A DNA stretch of 64,000 nucleotides from Rebecca billardiae RCC1528 (lineage: Eukaryota > Haptophyta): assembly GCA_965240325.2 (NCBI GenBank), contig OZ251223.1, forward strand, positions 4,154,001 to 4,218,000, written 5' to 3'. This document shows, one piece after another, positions 54,737 through 64,000 of the stretch. A program made the translations under genes and the position numbers. A model generated the notes under the pieces. The model did no database searches. It saw nothing but the letters and a program-made list of their open reading frames with translations, and was not told where the DNA came from. Every line of letters begins with the position of its first letter. The first letter of the stretch is position 1.

Positions 54737-57315
54737 GCCCGCATCCGCCGCGCGCGCCCTTGAGACTGCCGCCTGGCGCGCCGGCTCGACGAGTGCGCTT
54801 ACCGCCGCGCAGCCGACAGCCTGCTCCGCCCCGGCCGCGTGCGCGCTGCCCGCTGCCGCGGCCGCTGAGCGGGGCGCGCGCGCCGCGCCCGCCGCCTCGG
54901 CCGCGCGTGCCCCAGCCCCCTGCGCGGCGGCTGGCGCTGCGCTCACCTGGCCCGCGCGGGGCGCTGCGCCGCGCCTCGAGGAGCCGCCTGACGGCGCCGG
55001 CGCGGCCGACGCCGCGCGCTCGGCGCCGCGCGCACACGCCGGCGTCTGCGCTGACGCCCGGCCTTTCACCGCGCACGCACACCCGCCGCCAGCCCTCCTC
55101 GCGCGCCACGCCGCCGCGCCGGCCGCCGCGCGCTGCGCGGGCGCACCGTGCGATGGCTCGTGTGCGCCCGCAGCCGCCGAGCCCGCCCAAGCCTGCGAGC
55201 GCCCGGCGGCGGGCGCGCCGGCAGCCACGCCGGCGGCTGCGCTCGGCGCGCGCCTCGTCGAGCGCAGCCCCGCGGCCGCGCCCGCCGCCGCGGCCAGCGC
55301 CGCCGCCGTGCCGCCGCGCGGCGCGCCATGTGGCTGGGCGGCTGCGCCCGCGCCGGGCGGCGCCCCCTGCGAGCCGAGAGCCGCGCCGCCCTCCGCCGCG
55401 CCCTCCGCCGCGCCCTCCGCGCGCGAGGCGCCGCCGGAGGCGCCGCCGGAGGAGGCGCCGCCGGAGGAGGCGCCGCCAGAGGAGGCGCCGCCGCTCGAGC
55501 TGTGCCTCAGCTCGGACGAGGAGCAGGAGCAGGAGCAGGGGCGGGGCGCGCACGAGCGGGGCGCGGCGACGGCGCGCGAGGGCGGCGCGCGCGCGGCCGC
55601 GCGGCCGGCTGTGGCGCACGCGCCCGCCGCGTGCGCTGAGGGGGTCAGCGGCGCGGTGCGGGCGGCGGCGGCGGCGGCGGTCACGCCAGCCGCCGACGCG
55701 ACGAGCACCGCGCTCGCCGCCGCCCCTGCCGCCGCCGCCGCGCCTGCGCCGTGCACCCCCTCCGGATCGGCGCACGCCCGCGGCGCGCTGCCACGCGCCT
55801 CGGGCGCGGCGCGCGGCGACGCGCCGGCTGCACCCCCGTGCGCAGAGGCGGCGGCGATGCGCACGCCCGAGGGCGCGCACGCGAGCGGAGGCTGCGCGGC
55901 CGACGCGGCGCGCGCGCCGTGCTGCCGCGCCGAGCGGCCGGGCGGCAGCATCGGCGGCGGCGCGAGCGCGCTCGGTGGCGGCATGGCCGCCGCTGGCGGC
56001 GCGCCGACCGACGGCCGCGGCGGCTGCGCAAGCGCCGACGCGGCCGCCGCCGCCCTCGCGCTGAGCGCGGCGGGCGCGCGCGGGTGCCTGCGCGCGCCGC
56101 TGTGCGTGCCGCCCGAGCACGGCTTCTCCACCCCGTCGTCCCCCGCGCCGGGCGCGGCGTCGGACTGTGCGCACACCGGCCCGCCGCGCGCTCCGCCGCC
56201 GCCCGCACGCGGCTGCCTGCGCGTGAGCGGGCGCTACGCGCCGTGCGCGCGCGCGGACGCACACGCGCCCGCGGCGGCGGCACCACGCGGCGCAGAGGGC
56301 ACGGTGCGCGGCGCGCGGCGCGCTCGCGCGCTCGCGCGCGCGCCGCGCTGCCCCCCGCGCGCGCGCCGCCTGCGCTCACCTCGCGCGCGCGACCGCGCCC
56401 GCGCCGCGCGTGCCCGCGCCTGCACAGCCTCAGACTGCCACCGCCGCCGCCGACGAGCGCGCGCCCGCGCCGAGCTCCTCCGAGCCCCCTGCGAAGCGGC
56501 GGCGCGTGGCGTTCGCGTCGCAGCTGGCGGTGGTGCGCGAGTACGAGGCGGACGGGCTGCTGCTCGGGCTGGGCGCGCGGGCGGGCGGCGGCGGGGGCGG
56601 GCGCGGCGCGGGCGCGGGCGCGCGCGCGCGCCGCCGAGGCGCGCGCGCGGGCAACGGCAAGTCGCGCTCGCTGCTGCAGGAGCTAGGCGCGGCGCAGCGG
56701 CTGCGGCTGGGGAGGCCGCCGCTGCCGACGCGGGTGACGGACAGTGCGATGGACGGCGGCGGCGCGGGCGGCGGCTGGTGGCGCACCGAGGCGCGAGGCG
56801 CGTTGCTGCAGCTGCCGACGGCGCCTGCCGCGCACGCGCAGCCGCGCCGCGCGGCCGCGGGCGCGGCCGCGCTGCCGCCCTCGGCGCCGTCCGCTCCGCC
56901 CACCGCGGCGGCGGCGCTGCCGATGCCCGGCGGCGGCGGCGGCGGCGGCGGCGGCGCGGCCGGCTCGCGTGGGCAGCGCATGGTGCGGCTGCACCGCCTC
57001 GGCGCGGAGGGCGGCGCCGCGGGCGCGCACGCGGGCGCGCGCGGCGGCGCGCCCGCCGCCGGCACTCGCGTCGCGCCGGAGCCGGCGACCCGGTCTCGCG
57101 CCGAGCCAGCCGCCGAGCGCGAGTTGCCGGCACTCCCCGAGCGTGCCCCGCGCGCTGCGGAGCACGGCGCCGACCGGGGCCAGGGCGCGGAGGGCGTCGA
57201 GAACTGCGCGCCGCGCGGGCCGCTGCCGCCTGCGGCCGCGCAGCTGCCGCTCGAGCGCGCGCTCGCAGCCGCCGTCGCCGAGGCCGAGCGCGCCGCAATG
57301 TCCGCGAGCGAGTGA
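52185..57315 (+). CDS. Giant low-complexity protein with duplicated DAGTQT motif
   Basis: Two exons, 52185-56303 and 56428-57315 (124-nt intron, GTGCGC...CACAG, phase 0), give 1668 residues. The first ~100 residues look folded (MEELIHVLLKTEELLPWEAM; AQPSWFNDVCNLADAP). Most of the rest is Ala/Pro-rich and disordered, with a Gln-Pro repeat at 54050-54165. A ~29-residue unit occurs twice, ending DEIEPTLAPLVDAGTQT (to residue 458) and DELEPTFVPLLDAGTQT (to 619). G-T-Q-T is the core of dynein light chain LC8 docking motifs. Exon 2 has AKRRRVAFASQLAVVREYEA, combining a basic stretch with an RVxF-type site like those bound by PP1. I recognise no family; a hub or scaffold protein is inferred. More introns could hide in the long frame. 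Confidence 0.65.
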
Positions 57316-57679
57316 GCCGTCAGCCGAGCCCCGCACGACGGAGGCCCGACTTGCGCCGCGGCTGGGCACGCCGCACGGGCATTGGGGCCGTCCCCTGGCT
57401 GACAGCTTGTGAATCGACGCAATTCTCCTATGATAGACTGAACTACTCTGAGTTCTACTATAACTAACGGCATTAAAATGGATCACTGGTGTCTCGGTCA
57501 GTGGTTTGAGGTTGGGTGAGGGTGGTGGTTGGTTGGGGGCTGGCCAGGGTAGGGCTGGAGGCTTCGGCCGCCAGTCTGATCACCCGGAGCCCGTTATAAA
57601 GGGGAATTTTAAAAACGACGGGAATTACGACTCGAGGTGAACCCCTACATAGACCGACCAACGGCTTTCGTCCCAGCAA
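57316..57679. promoter_or_regulatory. Upstream region of the FHA gene
   Basis: 364 bp containing the 81-bp repeat (57535-57615) with TATAAA at about 57595, roughly 85 bp before the FHA start codon. A GT-rich stretch (57500-57540) precedes it. This is the likely core promoter. Confidence 0.5.
57535..57615 (+). repeat. 81-bp dispersed repeat with TATA-like core, copy 2
   Basis: Exact reverse complement of 16295-16375. It contains CCCGTTATAAAGGGGAATTT and lies 65 bp upstream of the FHA start codon, in the same orientation relative to its downstream gene as copy 1. Confidence 0.85.
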
Positions 57680-59197
57680 ATGGAGGCCCCCGACGACTGG
57701 CGCGCTCAGCTTGCGCGTTTGCTCGCGAGCGCAAGCGCACCCGAGGTCGTGCGCGTCGGGCGCGCCGCGGCGCAGAACGACGTGGCGATTTCCTCGAAGC
57801 ACGTCTCGCGCTGCCACGCGCAGCTCGTCCGCCGTGGCCGCGGCTGGGCGCTGGTCGACCTGGGCGGGTGCAACGGCTGCGCGCTCAACCAGCACGCGCT
57901 GCCGCGCGGGGCCGAGCGCGCGCTCGCGCCCGGCGACGTGGTGACGTTCGGCCCGCTCGATGTCGCCCAGCCCTGCGCCTTCCGCATGGACGCCTCCGTA
58001 TTCGGGGCCGAGCGGCCGCGCGCACCCGAGGCCCAGGCGGCGCGCATGCCCGAGCGCTGCGCGGTGCCGACCGGCGCGAGCTCGGAGGCTGCGCGGGACG
58101 CAGAGGAGCGCGCGCCCGTGCTGCCCGGCGCGACGCGTCGGCGCTCGCGCCGCCTCGTGGTGGACGACGACGGCGCGAGCGGCGCGGACTCGCCGTCGCC
58201 GCAGCGGCCGGCGCGTCGGCGGCGCGTGCGCGCGCTCAGCCTGGAGGACGAGGCGGCGGAGGCGGCCGAGGAGGAGGAGGAGCGCCGCCGCGCGCTCAAC
58301 CGCGGCGGCGCGCGCGGCGGCGCGGCGCGCCGCGCGGCTCGCGCGCCCGAGTGCGCGCTCAGCGCGTACGAGGCGCAGCGCCTCGCCAACATCGCCTCGA
58401 ACCGCGCGACCCTTGCGCGGCTTGGCCTGGGGCCCCTGGGCGCGGGCTCGGTGCTGAGCGCGCTCGGCCAAGGGGGGGGCGGCCGGGCGGCGGCGGCGGG
58501 CGGCGCGGGTGAGGCGCGCGGCGGGCGGCGCGCGCCGAGCGAGCGCCTCGCGCGGCAGGCGCGCGCGCGCCGCACGCTGCCCGCCGCCGCACTGCCCGAG
58601 AGTGCGCGCCCCCGCGCTCAAGCTCCGCCGAGCGCCGACTGCGCGCGCGCTCGGACGCTCCGGCGCGTGCGCTCGGGCGGCGGCGACGCCGAGGGCGCCT
58701 CGCGCCCGCCCGTGGCGTCGAACGGGCACAGTGTGCAATCCGACGGCGAGTCGCGCGGCGCGCCGAGCTCGGCCGGCGCGGACGACGACACCGGCGGCCG
58801 CGTTGGCAGCGGCGGCAGCGGCTCCAGCGGCTCCGGCAGCGGCGCGGACGGCACCGCCTCAGCGGCCGCGTCTGACGGCTCAGCGGCGCAGTCCCAGTCC
58901 CAGTCTGAGTCCCAGTCTGAAGGCTCCGAGTCTGAACGCTCCGAGTCTGAGCCCTCCGCCTCTGAGGAGGAGGACGACTCCGAAGAGGCGGCGGAGGGGC
59001 TGCGGCGCGTGCGCCCGCGCGGGCCTGGCGGGGGCGGCCGTGCCGGCGCCGCTCGCGCCGCCTCGCGCGGCCGCGGCCGCGGCGTGCCGCGCGCCGGCCG
59101 AGGGCGTGGCGCGGGCGCGGGCGCACGCGCGGGAGGGTCTCGCTCGGCCGCGTACCGAGCCGTCGAGCTCAACGTGTGGCATACGCGCACCCGCTGA
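57680..59197 (+). CDS. FHA-domain nuclear-type protein
   Basis: 505 residues, single exon, ATG at 57680. An FHA domain occupies residues ~22-105: VVRVGRAAAQNDVAISSKHV (Gly-Arg and the Ser before His), SRCHAQLVRRGRGWALVDLG, NGCALNQ, LAPGDVVTFGPL. FHA domains bind phosphothreonine peptides in DNA-damage, transcription and splicing factors. A basic, Arg-rich middle (RRRSRRLVVDDDG, ARRRRVRALSLEDEAAE) and an acidic Ser/Glu tract of SESESE type at ~400-430 follow. The tail is Gly/Arg-rich (RGRGRGVPRAGRGRGAGAGA), suited to RNA or DNA contact. No kinase or BRCT domain is present. The specific role is unknown. Confidence 0.85.
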   Translation: MEAPDDWRAQLARLLASASAPEVVRVGRAAAQNDVAISSKHVSRCHAQLVRRGRGWALVDLGGCNGCALNQHALPRGAERALAPGDVVTFGPLDVAQPCAFRMDASVFGAERPRAPEAQAARMPERCAVPTGASSEAARDAEERAPVLPGATRRRSRRLVVDDDGASGADSPSPQRPARRRRVRALSLEDEAAEAAEEEEERRRALNRGGARGGAARRAARAPECALSAYEAQRLANIASNRATLARLGLGPLGAGSVLSALGQGGGGRAAAAGGAGEARGGRRAPSERLARQARARRTLPAAALPESARPRAQAPPSADCARARTLRRVRSGGGDAEGASRPPVASNGHSVQSDGESRGAPSSAGADDDTGGRVGSGGSGSSGSGSGADGTASAAASDGSAAQSQSQSESQSEGSESERSESEPSASEEEDDSEEAAEGLRRVRPRGPGGGGRAGAARAASRGRGRGVPRAGRGRGAGAGARAGGSRSAAYRAVELNVWHTRTR

Positions 59198-59579
59198 CGA
59201 GGGCGGCAAAGCACAGGTCGAGTGATAAGGGGTCTGCACGCGCGCGATGCCGCCGTCTCGCACTGAGCACTCGAGCCTGATGCGCTCGGTCGACTCAGAC
59301 GGTCGATTGCTCATGCTATGCTGGGCGGGCGCTTGTGGCGATCTGACTGATTAGTGCGGGCCGCCGCGTCGGACCGCCGCTCCGAGTGACTTCACGATGA
59401 CATCATTGACACGGACGGCCCGAGTGGCAGCTTATTGGCCTGTTTTATTTCTACCAGATTCCATTTACTATGTCACGGCGACAAACCCGTGCCCGCCAGT
59501 GGTGAGTGGGAATCGGTGTCACGCCCCGTTGGATGTACCTCTCACGGCCGATGGCGGCCTCCACGTGCGTGAGGAATGC

Positions 59580-59618
59580 GATTCGTGCACTCCTTGGTGA
59601 CCGGTGAGTGCACGAATC
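59580..59618. repeat. Perfect 13-bp hairpin
   Basis: GATTCGTGCACTC and its exact reverse complement around a 13-nt spacer. It could be a structured RNA end or a relic of inverted insertion. Confidence 0.7.
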
Positions 59619-60322
59619 CAGTTGCGGCGCTCGTTCGCCTCGTCGTCGTCGCACACGAGGTACATCCAACACCATGGGTCGGATCCCAGAACTCTCCGCG
59701 CGCTCGCGCGAGGCACTGGCAGGCTTGTTCTTCATCTTGGCCAAGGCTGCAGCCTGCCAGATGCGCGAGAACGCGTGTGCATGCCTTTCCGCGCGTCATG
59801 AGTGCACGTTGCACGCATCATATCGTAGTCTACGCCGACGAGGCCTGAGCATCCACGTCAACCAGCCTGCCGCGATCACGTTCAAATGCAGGCGGCAAGC
59901 TGCATGCGAGCGGCACGCAACGGAAGCATCTCACGCTCGACAAGGAAGTGGCGGCGGAGCTTGTAGAGCTGGTGGCGATTGCAGTCTATCTGTTCATCAC
60001 CTGTCTAGAGTCGCCAACTGACACGGGCGCGACGCAGCCAAGGTAGAGTGCCTGCAGCTTGCAGCGAGCCCGCAGCTGCCGACTCGGCGACGATCGTCAC
60101 ACAACCGTGCGCCGCGACTGAGCCGACTGACCCCGGTGTCAGGGCGAAGCACCAGGCAAGGCTAAGCAGCATCTCATGGCAACACTTTTCGCTAAATGTC
60201 AGCGCGCTAGTACGAGAATGCGCCAACGACGTGCCATCACTACTCCGCAATCGCGCCGGCACCCGCACCAGCGGGCAAGCAGCCGCCATTTTGCCGCGTT
60301 TTGGCGGATGTCGCCGTTGGGC

Positions 60323-60363
60323 TACAGTTTACTAAGAATAAGAGACGCACACAGCTCAGGCAG
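60323..60363 (+). repeat. 41-bp dispersed repeat, copy 2
   Basis: Exact reverse complement of 16181-16221. It lies 2.7 kb downstream of 81-bp copy 2, whereas copy 1 lies 73 bp from 81-bp copy 1. Confidence 0.8.
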
Positions 60364-61039
60364 GCGAGTATTATTATAGACCGGATACGGGATAGACTGC
60401 ATGTCACTGACGACGATAGTTATTAGTTAGACGCGGGCGCCGCCACGGGTGAGTGACGGCCTGTGACGGGGAGTGCTCTCTGAGTCTCGGAGTCTCGCGG
60501 CCAACGTCAGCGCGAGTCGGCGACGACGCCACTGACTACTAGCTAGACGCCCGCCTCATCATCTGTCATTACTCAGCCTGCTGCCTCAGCCTTGGCCAAT
60601 GCCAATGGCCTTGCGGAATGCGGTGGCGACCGGCAAGAGGCGACGTGAGCATCAGCGACATGCTGGACATGCTCCAGCCGCGCGGCAGTCTACTGTCGAT
60701 GGCGCTGCGCCGTGAGCGGTGAGGCCGTGAGGCGTGACGGCGTGGCCGTTGGCAGCGCCTGGAGCCCGATCAATAATAATTCTGGAAACCCACGAGAACA
60801 AAGGCACGACTTCACGCTGGGGACCAGCCCGTCGCGGGCCTTTATTTGACGCCCCCCTCCCCGCCCGCCCAGTCTAAGGGCCTGATGCTTCTCCACAGGG
60901 AACCCCCGCTGGTGGCAGCCAGCGGCGCGAGGGAGGTGGTGGCGCGCCTTCTAAAGCTCCCCTGCATCCCGCCCCGCGCCGAGCGCGCAAGTCGGCTCCG
61001 CCGGCGCGCGCGCTCGCCGCGCAGGGCTCGGGTACTGGA

Positions 61040-61471
61040 GTGCAGGCTGCAAACGGCGAGCAGCAGCACTCTCAGAAGCGGAAGAAGAAGCCTCGGCGCG
61101 GGAAGCGCGGGCCTCGGCGTGACGCGCAAGGCAGGCGGATTCGATCTCCATCGAGCCGCCGCACCTCGTCGCGGCGCGCCGTCGAGAAACGCCAGGAGCG
61201 CAAGGCGGCGCGGCTGGCGGCCTCTCTGCCCGCAGCACCTGCGCCTGCTCCAGCTGCTGTCCCCCACGCGGACCGAGACTCGTCCATGGACGACGACTCG
61301 GACGACGAGGATGCGCAGCAGTCGGGGGCAAAGCGTACCCTGCACGCCGCAGCAGCGCCAGCCGCCGCCAGCAAGCCAGCTGAGCAGAGCGGCAAGCGCG
61401 CACGCGGCCGCGCAGGGCACACGGGGACGACTACATCACCGCCGGATCACCCGCCAGGGCCCAGCGGCTGA
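61040..61471 (+). CDS. Possible exon of a Lys/Arg-rich nuclear protein
   Basis: A frame open from about 60885 to a stop at 61471, without an ATG (first near-start GTG at 61040). The residues include SQKRKKKPRRGKRGPRR, RRAVEKRQERKAARLAAS and the acidic SSMDDDSDDEDAQQSG, a nucleolar or ribosome-biogenesis style of composition. It could be a terminal exon whose upstream part is not visible, or chance. No family recognised. Confidence 0.25.
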   Translation: MQAANGEQQHSQKRKKKPRRGKRGPRRDAQGRRIRSPSSRRTSSRRAVEKRQERKAARLAASLPAAPAPAPAAVPHADRDSSMDDDSDDEDAQQSGAKRTLHAAAAPAAASKPAEQSGKRARGRAGHTGTTTSPPDHPPGPSG

Positions 61472-61655
61472 GACGGCCGTCTGACATCCGGACCTGCACC
61501 CTCGCCCTCGCTCGGGGCACAGCAGGTCCATGCGAGCCGCGCAGCGCAGGTGGATCGCGCTCCAGCAGCTCAAGGCCGCGCTCAAGCCATTCGATCGCGG
61601 TTCAGGCTATGCTCTGCCACCAGCGCCGACTTCGTGTCGACGATCGGGCACTGCC

Positions 61656-61886
61656 GACGACGAATCAGGAGACCTGCGCCGTCCTACCTGTGTCGTTAAA
61701 TCATAGAATGAGTCTAGTACCACTACAGACGAATCAGGAGAGCTGCGCCCTCGTGCCTGTGTCTTTTAAAATCATAGAATTAGTCTGTTTGTCGCCGGGT
61801 CACATATGCGCAATTCGCGTACCCGCTTACGCGCTCGATAGGACAAAAGCCGCTCGTCGTTCGGTCAAAAGCCGCTCGTCGTTCGG
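61656..61886. repeat. Two short tandem repeats
   Basis: A ~60-bp unit starting GACGAATCAGGAGA occurs at 61656-61715 and 61728-61786 (period 72, several differences). CAAAAGCCGCTCGTCGTTCG occurs at 61844 and 61866 (period 22). Confidence 0.75.
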
Positions 61887-62910
61887 CGCTTTGCGTACTC
61901 ACATTCGCGCGAATCGCATCGGCCCATTCGTCGTGTCGCGAGTTCACACTTCACATTCGCACGAACCGTCACTTTCTCGCTGGACATTTCACGAGCGAAA
62001 GGGCGCGCCGATATTGGCACGCGGGTATCATCTTGCATTTGACATACGAGCGTCGGAGCAACCTCGCGCGGCCTCGGCGTCCCGGGTCCGAAGCCGACAG
62101 AGAGCGAGAGCCCACGAGCCCGAGGGTCGCCCTCTTGCGGTCGGTCGCGCGACGAACGGCTCGCGTGCGGCGCCAGCGAGCAACGCGGGGCACGCGGCGG
62201 GCGCACGCGCGAGGCTGCCCACCACGCGCACGCGCGCGAACCCGCCGGCTCGGGCGACACGCGCCGCCTCAGCTCGAGCACGAGCGCGAGGCGTGGCGCC
62301 GGCCCGGTCGGGCGGCGGCCGGGCTCGAGCTGCCGACTGCGCGCGACGAGCGCCCTCGCGTGCCGCATACGCGCAGGGCCGCCATCCACGCGCGAGCGCG
62401 CGACTGCGTGCCTTCCACGAGCTGCAGCAGGCGGCCGCGGGTTGGTCGGCGGACGGCAAGGTCGGCGTCGAGTGCCGCCCGTCGGCGGCGTTTCGCTTGG
62501 GCGCGGGCCACACTCTCACTCACAGCGCGGGGCGTGGTGCTGCAGACGGGACAGTCATTGCAGCGCGCATTCCGTGCCCAGACGTGCACACGCGCGCGCG
62601 TCGTCAGCCCCGCCGCGGCGCCCCTGTGGCGCCCATGGCCGAGCGTCGGAATTCCGAGCTCGGGCCACCGGCCCGGCGTGCCATCGTGCGTTTCAGAAAC
62701 AGGTTTCCAGCCCAAGTTGACGCGCAGCGCCAAATAAGAGAGGTCCCGTCCGGATCCAAATGTGAAATGGCCGGATCGTCACACGCGTCCGCTTATTGCC
62801 CTGTAACCGTCGCGCCCGGCAGGGCGTGTTTGACTGTGGCGCCAAGCCGGTGGTGCCGTCGTTCACAATGGCGGCCTGAAGGAAGCAGGAGGGAGTTCTT
62901 GTGAGCCCAC

Positions 62911-64000
62911 ATGTCGGAGGCGGACAAGCAGGCGTGGCTCGCGTCGCTGTTCGGCGGGCAGGCGCCGTCCGCGCTCTCAAACGGCGCGCCGCCCGCGCGC
63001 CCCGGCCAGTTCTCCAACCTGCGCGGCCTGTCCGCGCTCGACGACGTGACGCTGGGCGCGCGCTCGAGCGGCGGGCCCGCCGCGCCCGACATCGGCCGCT
63101 CGCACTCGTTCGGCTCGTTCGCGCCGCGCACGGCGGTGCACCGCGCGGACAAGCTGCCCGCGCCCACGCTCGCCGACGCGGGCGCCAAGTCGCGCTCGCT
63201 CACCCTCTCGTGGGACTGGCGGCCGCCCGACGTGGAGGTGGGCGCGTACGGCTTCAAGATCGAGTGGCGGTCTGACGGCGAGGCGCGGGAGGGCGCGGCG
63301 CTGGAGGCGCCGCCGGCGAGGCACACGATCGGGGGCCTCGCGCCGAACACGCCGTACTACGTGCGCGTCGTCGCCGAGCGCGCGCCCGACGCGGACGGCG
63401 CGCCGGACGAGGCGGAGGGCGGCCGGCAGCCGAGTGCGCTCAGCTCGGCTGACGTGCGGCTGCTCACGCGTACGCGCGCGCGCGCACCGCGGCGCACCGC
63501 GGACGCCGAGGCGCGCGTGCGCGCGCGCGCGCGGCGCGGGTGGGTGTGCGCGCGCCGCGCGGCTGACCGCCCCGTGCCCTCCCTCGCGCCTCGCCGCGCC
63601 TCGCCACACCGCGCAGTCCCGGACGCGCCCCCGCCGCCGCAGGTGGTGGGCGTGAGCGCGCACAGCGCGACGCTGCGCTGGGCGGAGCCCGAGGGTGGGT
63701 GCGCGCGCTACAGCGTGTACGGGCCCGCCGCGCTCAACTTCGAGAAGGTGTACACGGGGTACGCCTCGGAGTGCGAGGTCACCGGGCTGCAGCCCTCCAC
63801 GCCCTACGCCTTCCGCGTCTGCGCGCTCAACGCCCTCGGCGCCGCGTCCGAGTTCTCGGCGGAGGCGGCGCTGAGCACAGCGGACGCCAGCGCGGCGCCG
63901 CCCGCGCCGCAGCTGGCGGGCGCGGACGAGGGCGGGCTGAGCGTGCGATGGGGCGCGGCGCCGGCGGGCGGGGCGGGCGAGCCCGCGCCGACGCTCGAGC
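62911..64000 (+). CDS. Fibronectin type III domain protein (3' partial)
   Basis: The ATG at 62911 opens MSEADKQAWLASLFGGQAPS, with no signal peptide, so the protein is probably intracellular. I model exon 1 as 62911-63469 and exon 2 from 63617 to the window edge. The 147-nt intron (GTACGC...CGCAG) gives LLTLPDAPPPPQVVGVSAHS. The first FN3 domain (~residues 80-185) has SRSLTLSWDWRPPD, YGFKIEWRS and LAPNTPYYVRVVAER. The second (from ~187) has SATLRWAEPEGGCARYSVYG and LQPSTPYAFRVCALNALGAA. A third begins at the edge (PQLAGADEGGLSVRWGAAPA). Tandem intracellular FN3 domains occur in algal cytoskeletal and flagellar proteins, but function is unknown here. Confidence 0.8.
   Translation, partial: MSEADKQAWLASLFGGQAPSALSNGAPPARPGQFSNLRGLSALDDVTLGARSSGGPAAPDIGRSHSFGSFAPRTAVHRADKLPAPTLADAGAKSRSLTLSWDWRPPDVEVGAYGFKIEWRSDGEAREGAALEAPPARHTIGGLAPNTPYYVRVVAERAPDADGAPDEAEGGRQPSALSSADVRLLTRTRARAPRRTADAEARVRARARRGWVCARRAADRPVPSLAPRRASPHRAVPDAPPPPQVVGVSAHSATLRWAEPEGGCARYSVYGPAALNFEKVYTGYASECEVTGLQPSTPYAFRVCALNALGAASEFSAEAALSTADASAAPPAPQLAGADEGGLSVRWGAAPAGGAGEPAPTLE

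Larger units (their letters stand above)
59198..62910. other. Gene-poor stretch
   Basis: 3.7 kb without a defensible gene apart from the possible Lys/Arg-rich exon at 61040-61471. It holds the second 41-bp repeat copy (60323-60363), a perfect hairpin (59580-59618) and short tandem repeats (61656-61886). GC is clearly lower than in genes between 59.3 and 60.8 kb. Confidence 0.45.

Noticed and set aside
52110-56264. 1384-residue minus-strand frame opposite the DAGTQT protein
   Set aside because: Gly/Arg/Ala-rich shadow without domains. The plus frame starts at an ATG and has the repeated unit and a homogeneous intron.
61609-62904. 431-residue plus-strand frame before the FN3 gene
   Set aside because: It begins in tandem repeats and continues as Arg/Ala-rich text, with no recognisable domain or consistent composition.

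Overview
The window is nuclear DNA from a very GC-rich unicellular eukaryote. Genes are separated by short gaps and carry short GT-AG introns. Typically eukaryotic families are present: RuvB-like 1, a TM9 nonaspanin, a SET-MYND methyltransferase, an actin, a bestrophin, a PP2C and an FHA protein. Several N-termini look like signal peptides, and one resembles the signal-plus-transit presequence of algae with secondary plastids. A haptophyte-type alga is my best guess, but the sequence alone does not settle the lineage.

Layout. 0-5.2 kb: coiled-coil/IQ-motif protein, open at the left edge. 5.6-16.1 kb: HDAC-family deacetylase (-) head-to-head with a SET-MYND protein (+); RuvB-like 1 (-) head-to-head with a secreted beta-propeller glycosidase-like protein (+); a bestrophin (+); an alpha/beta hydrolase of the haloalkane dehalogenase type (-). 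16.6-29.2 kb: TM9SF (-), a giant ankyrin/coiled-coil protein (-), a small unknown protein (-) and an Ala/Arg-rich helical protein (-). 29.4-30.3 kb: a foldback transposable element. 30.8-33.0 kb: SGNH esterase (-) head-to-head with a spermidine-synthase-fold protein (+). 34.9-37.3 kb: a membrane-anchored, highly divergent actin (-). 37.3-47.9 kb: a gene-poor island with two more large foldback elements, a MITE-like element and microsatellites. 47.9-59.2 kb: C2-PP2C phosphatase (-) head-to-head with a CRT-like transporter (+), a giant low-complexity protein (+) and an FHA protein (+). 59.2-62.9 kb: gene-poor. 62.9-64.0 kb: fibronectin type III protein, open at the right edge.

Gene models. I resolved twelve introns by homology and reading phase. 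All end in CAG. Ten begin GTGCG and two begin GTACGC, so the 5' splice-site consensus differs from the usual GTRAGT. Intron lengths are 106-204 nt. Because the DNA is so GC-rich, several introns carry no stop codon, and long antisense shadow ORFs are common. Four gene pairs are divergent, with only 36-202 bp between start codons.

Best leads. The first is the actin-like gene: it has an N-terminal membrane anchor, an unrecognised domain of about 280 residues, a full actin fold completed by a short hidden last exon, and a degraded nucleotide pocket. The second is a set of three large inverted-repeat (foldback) elements with target-site duplications. The third is an 81-bp sequence with a TATA-like core that lies upstream of two unrelated genes in the same relative orientation.
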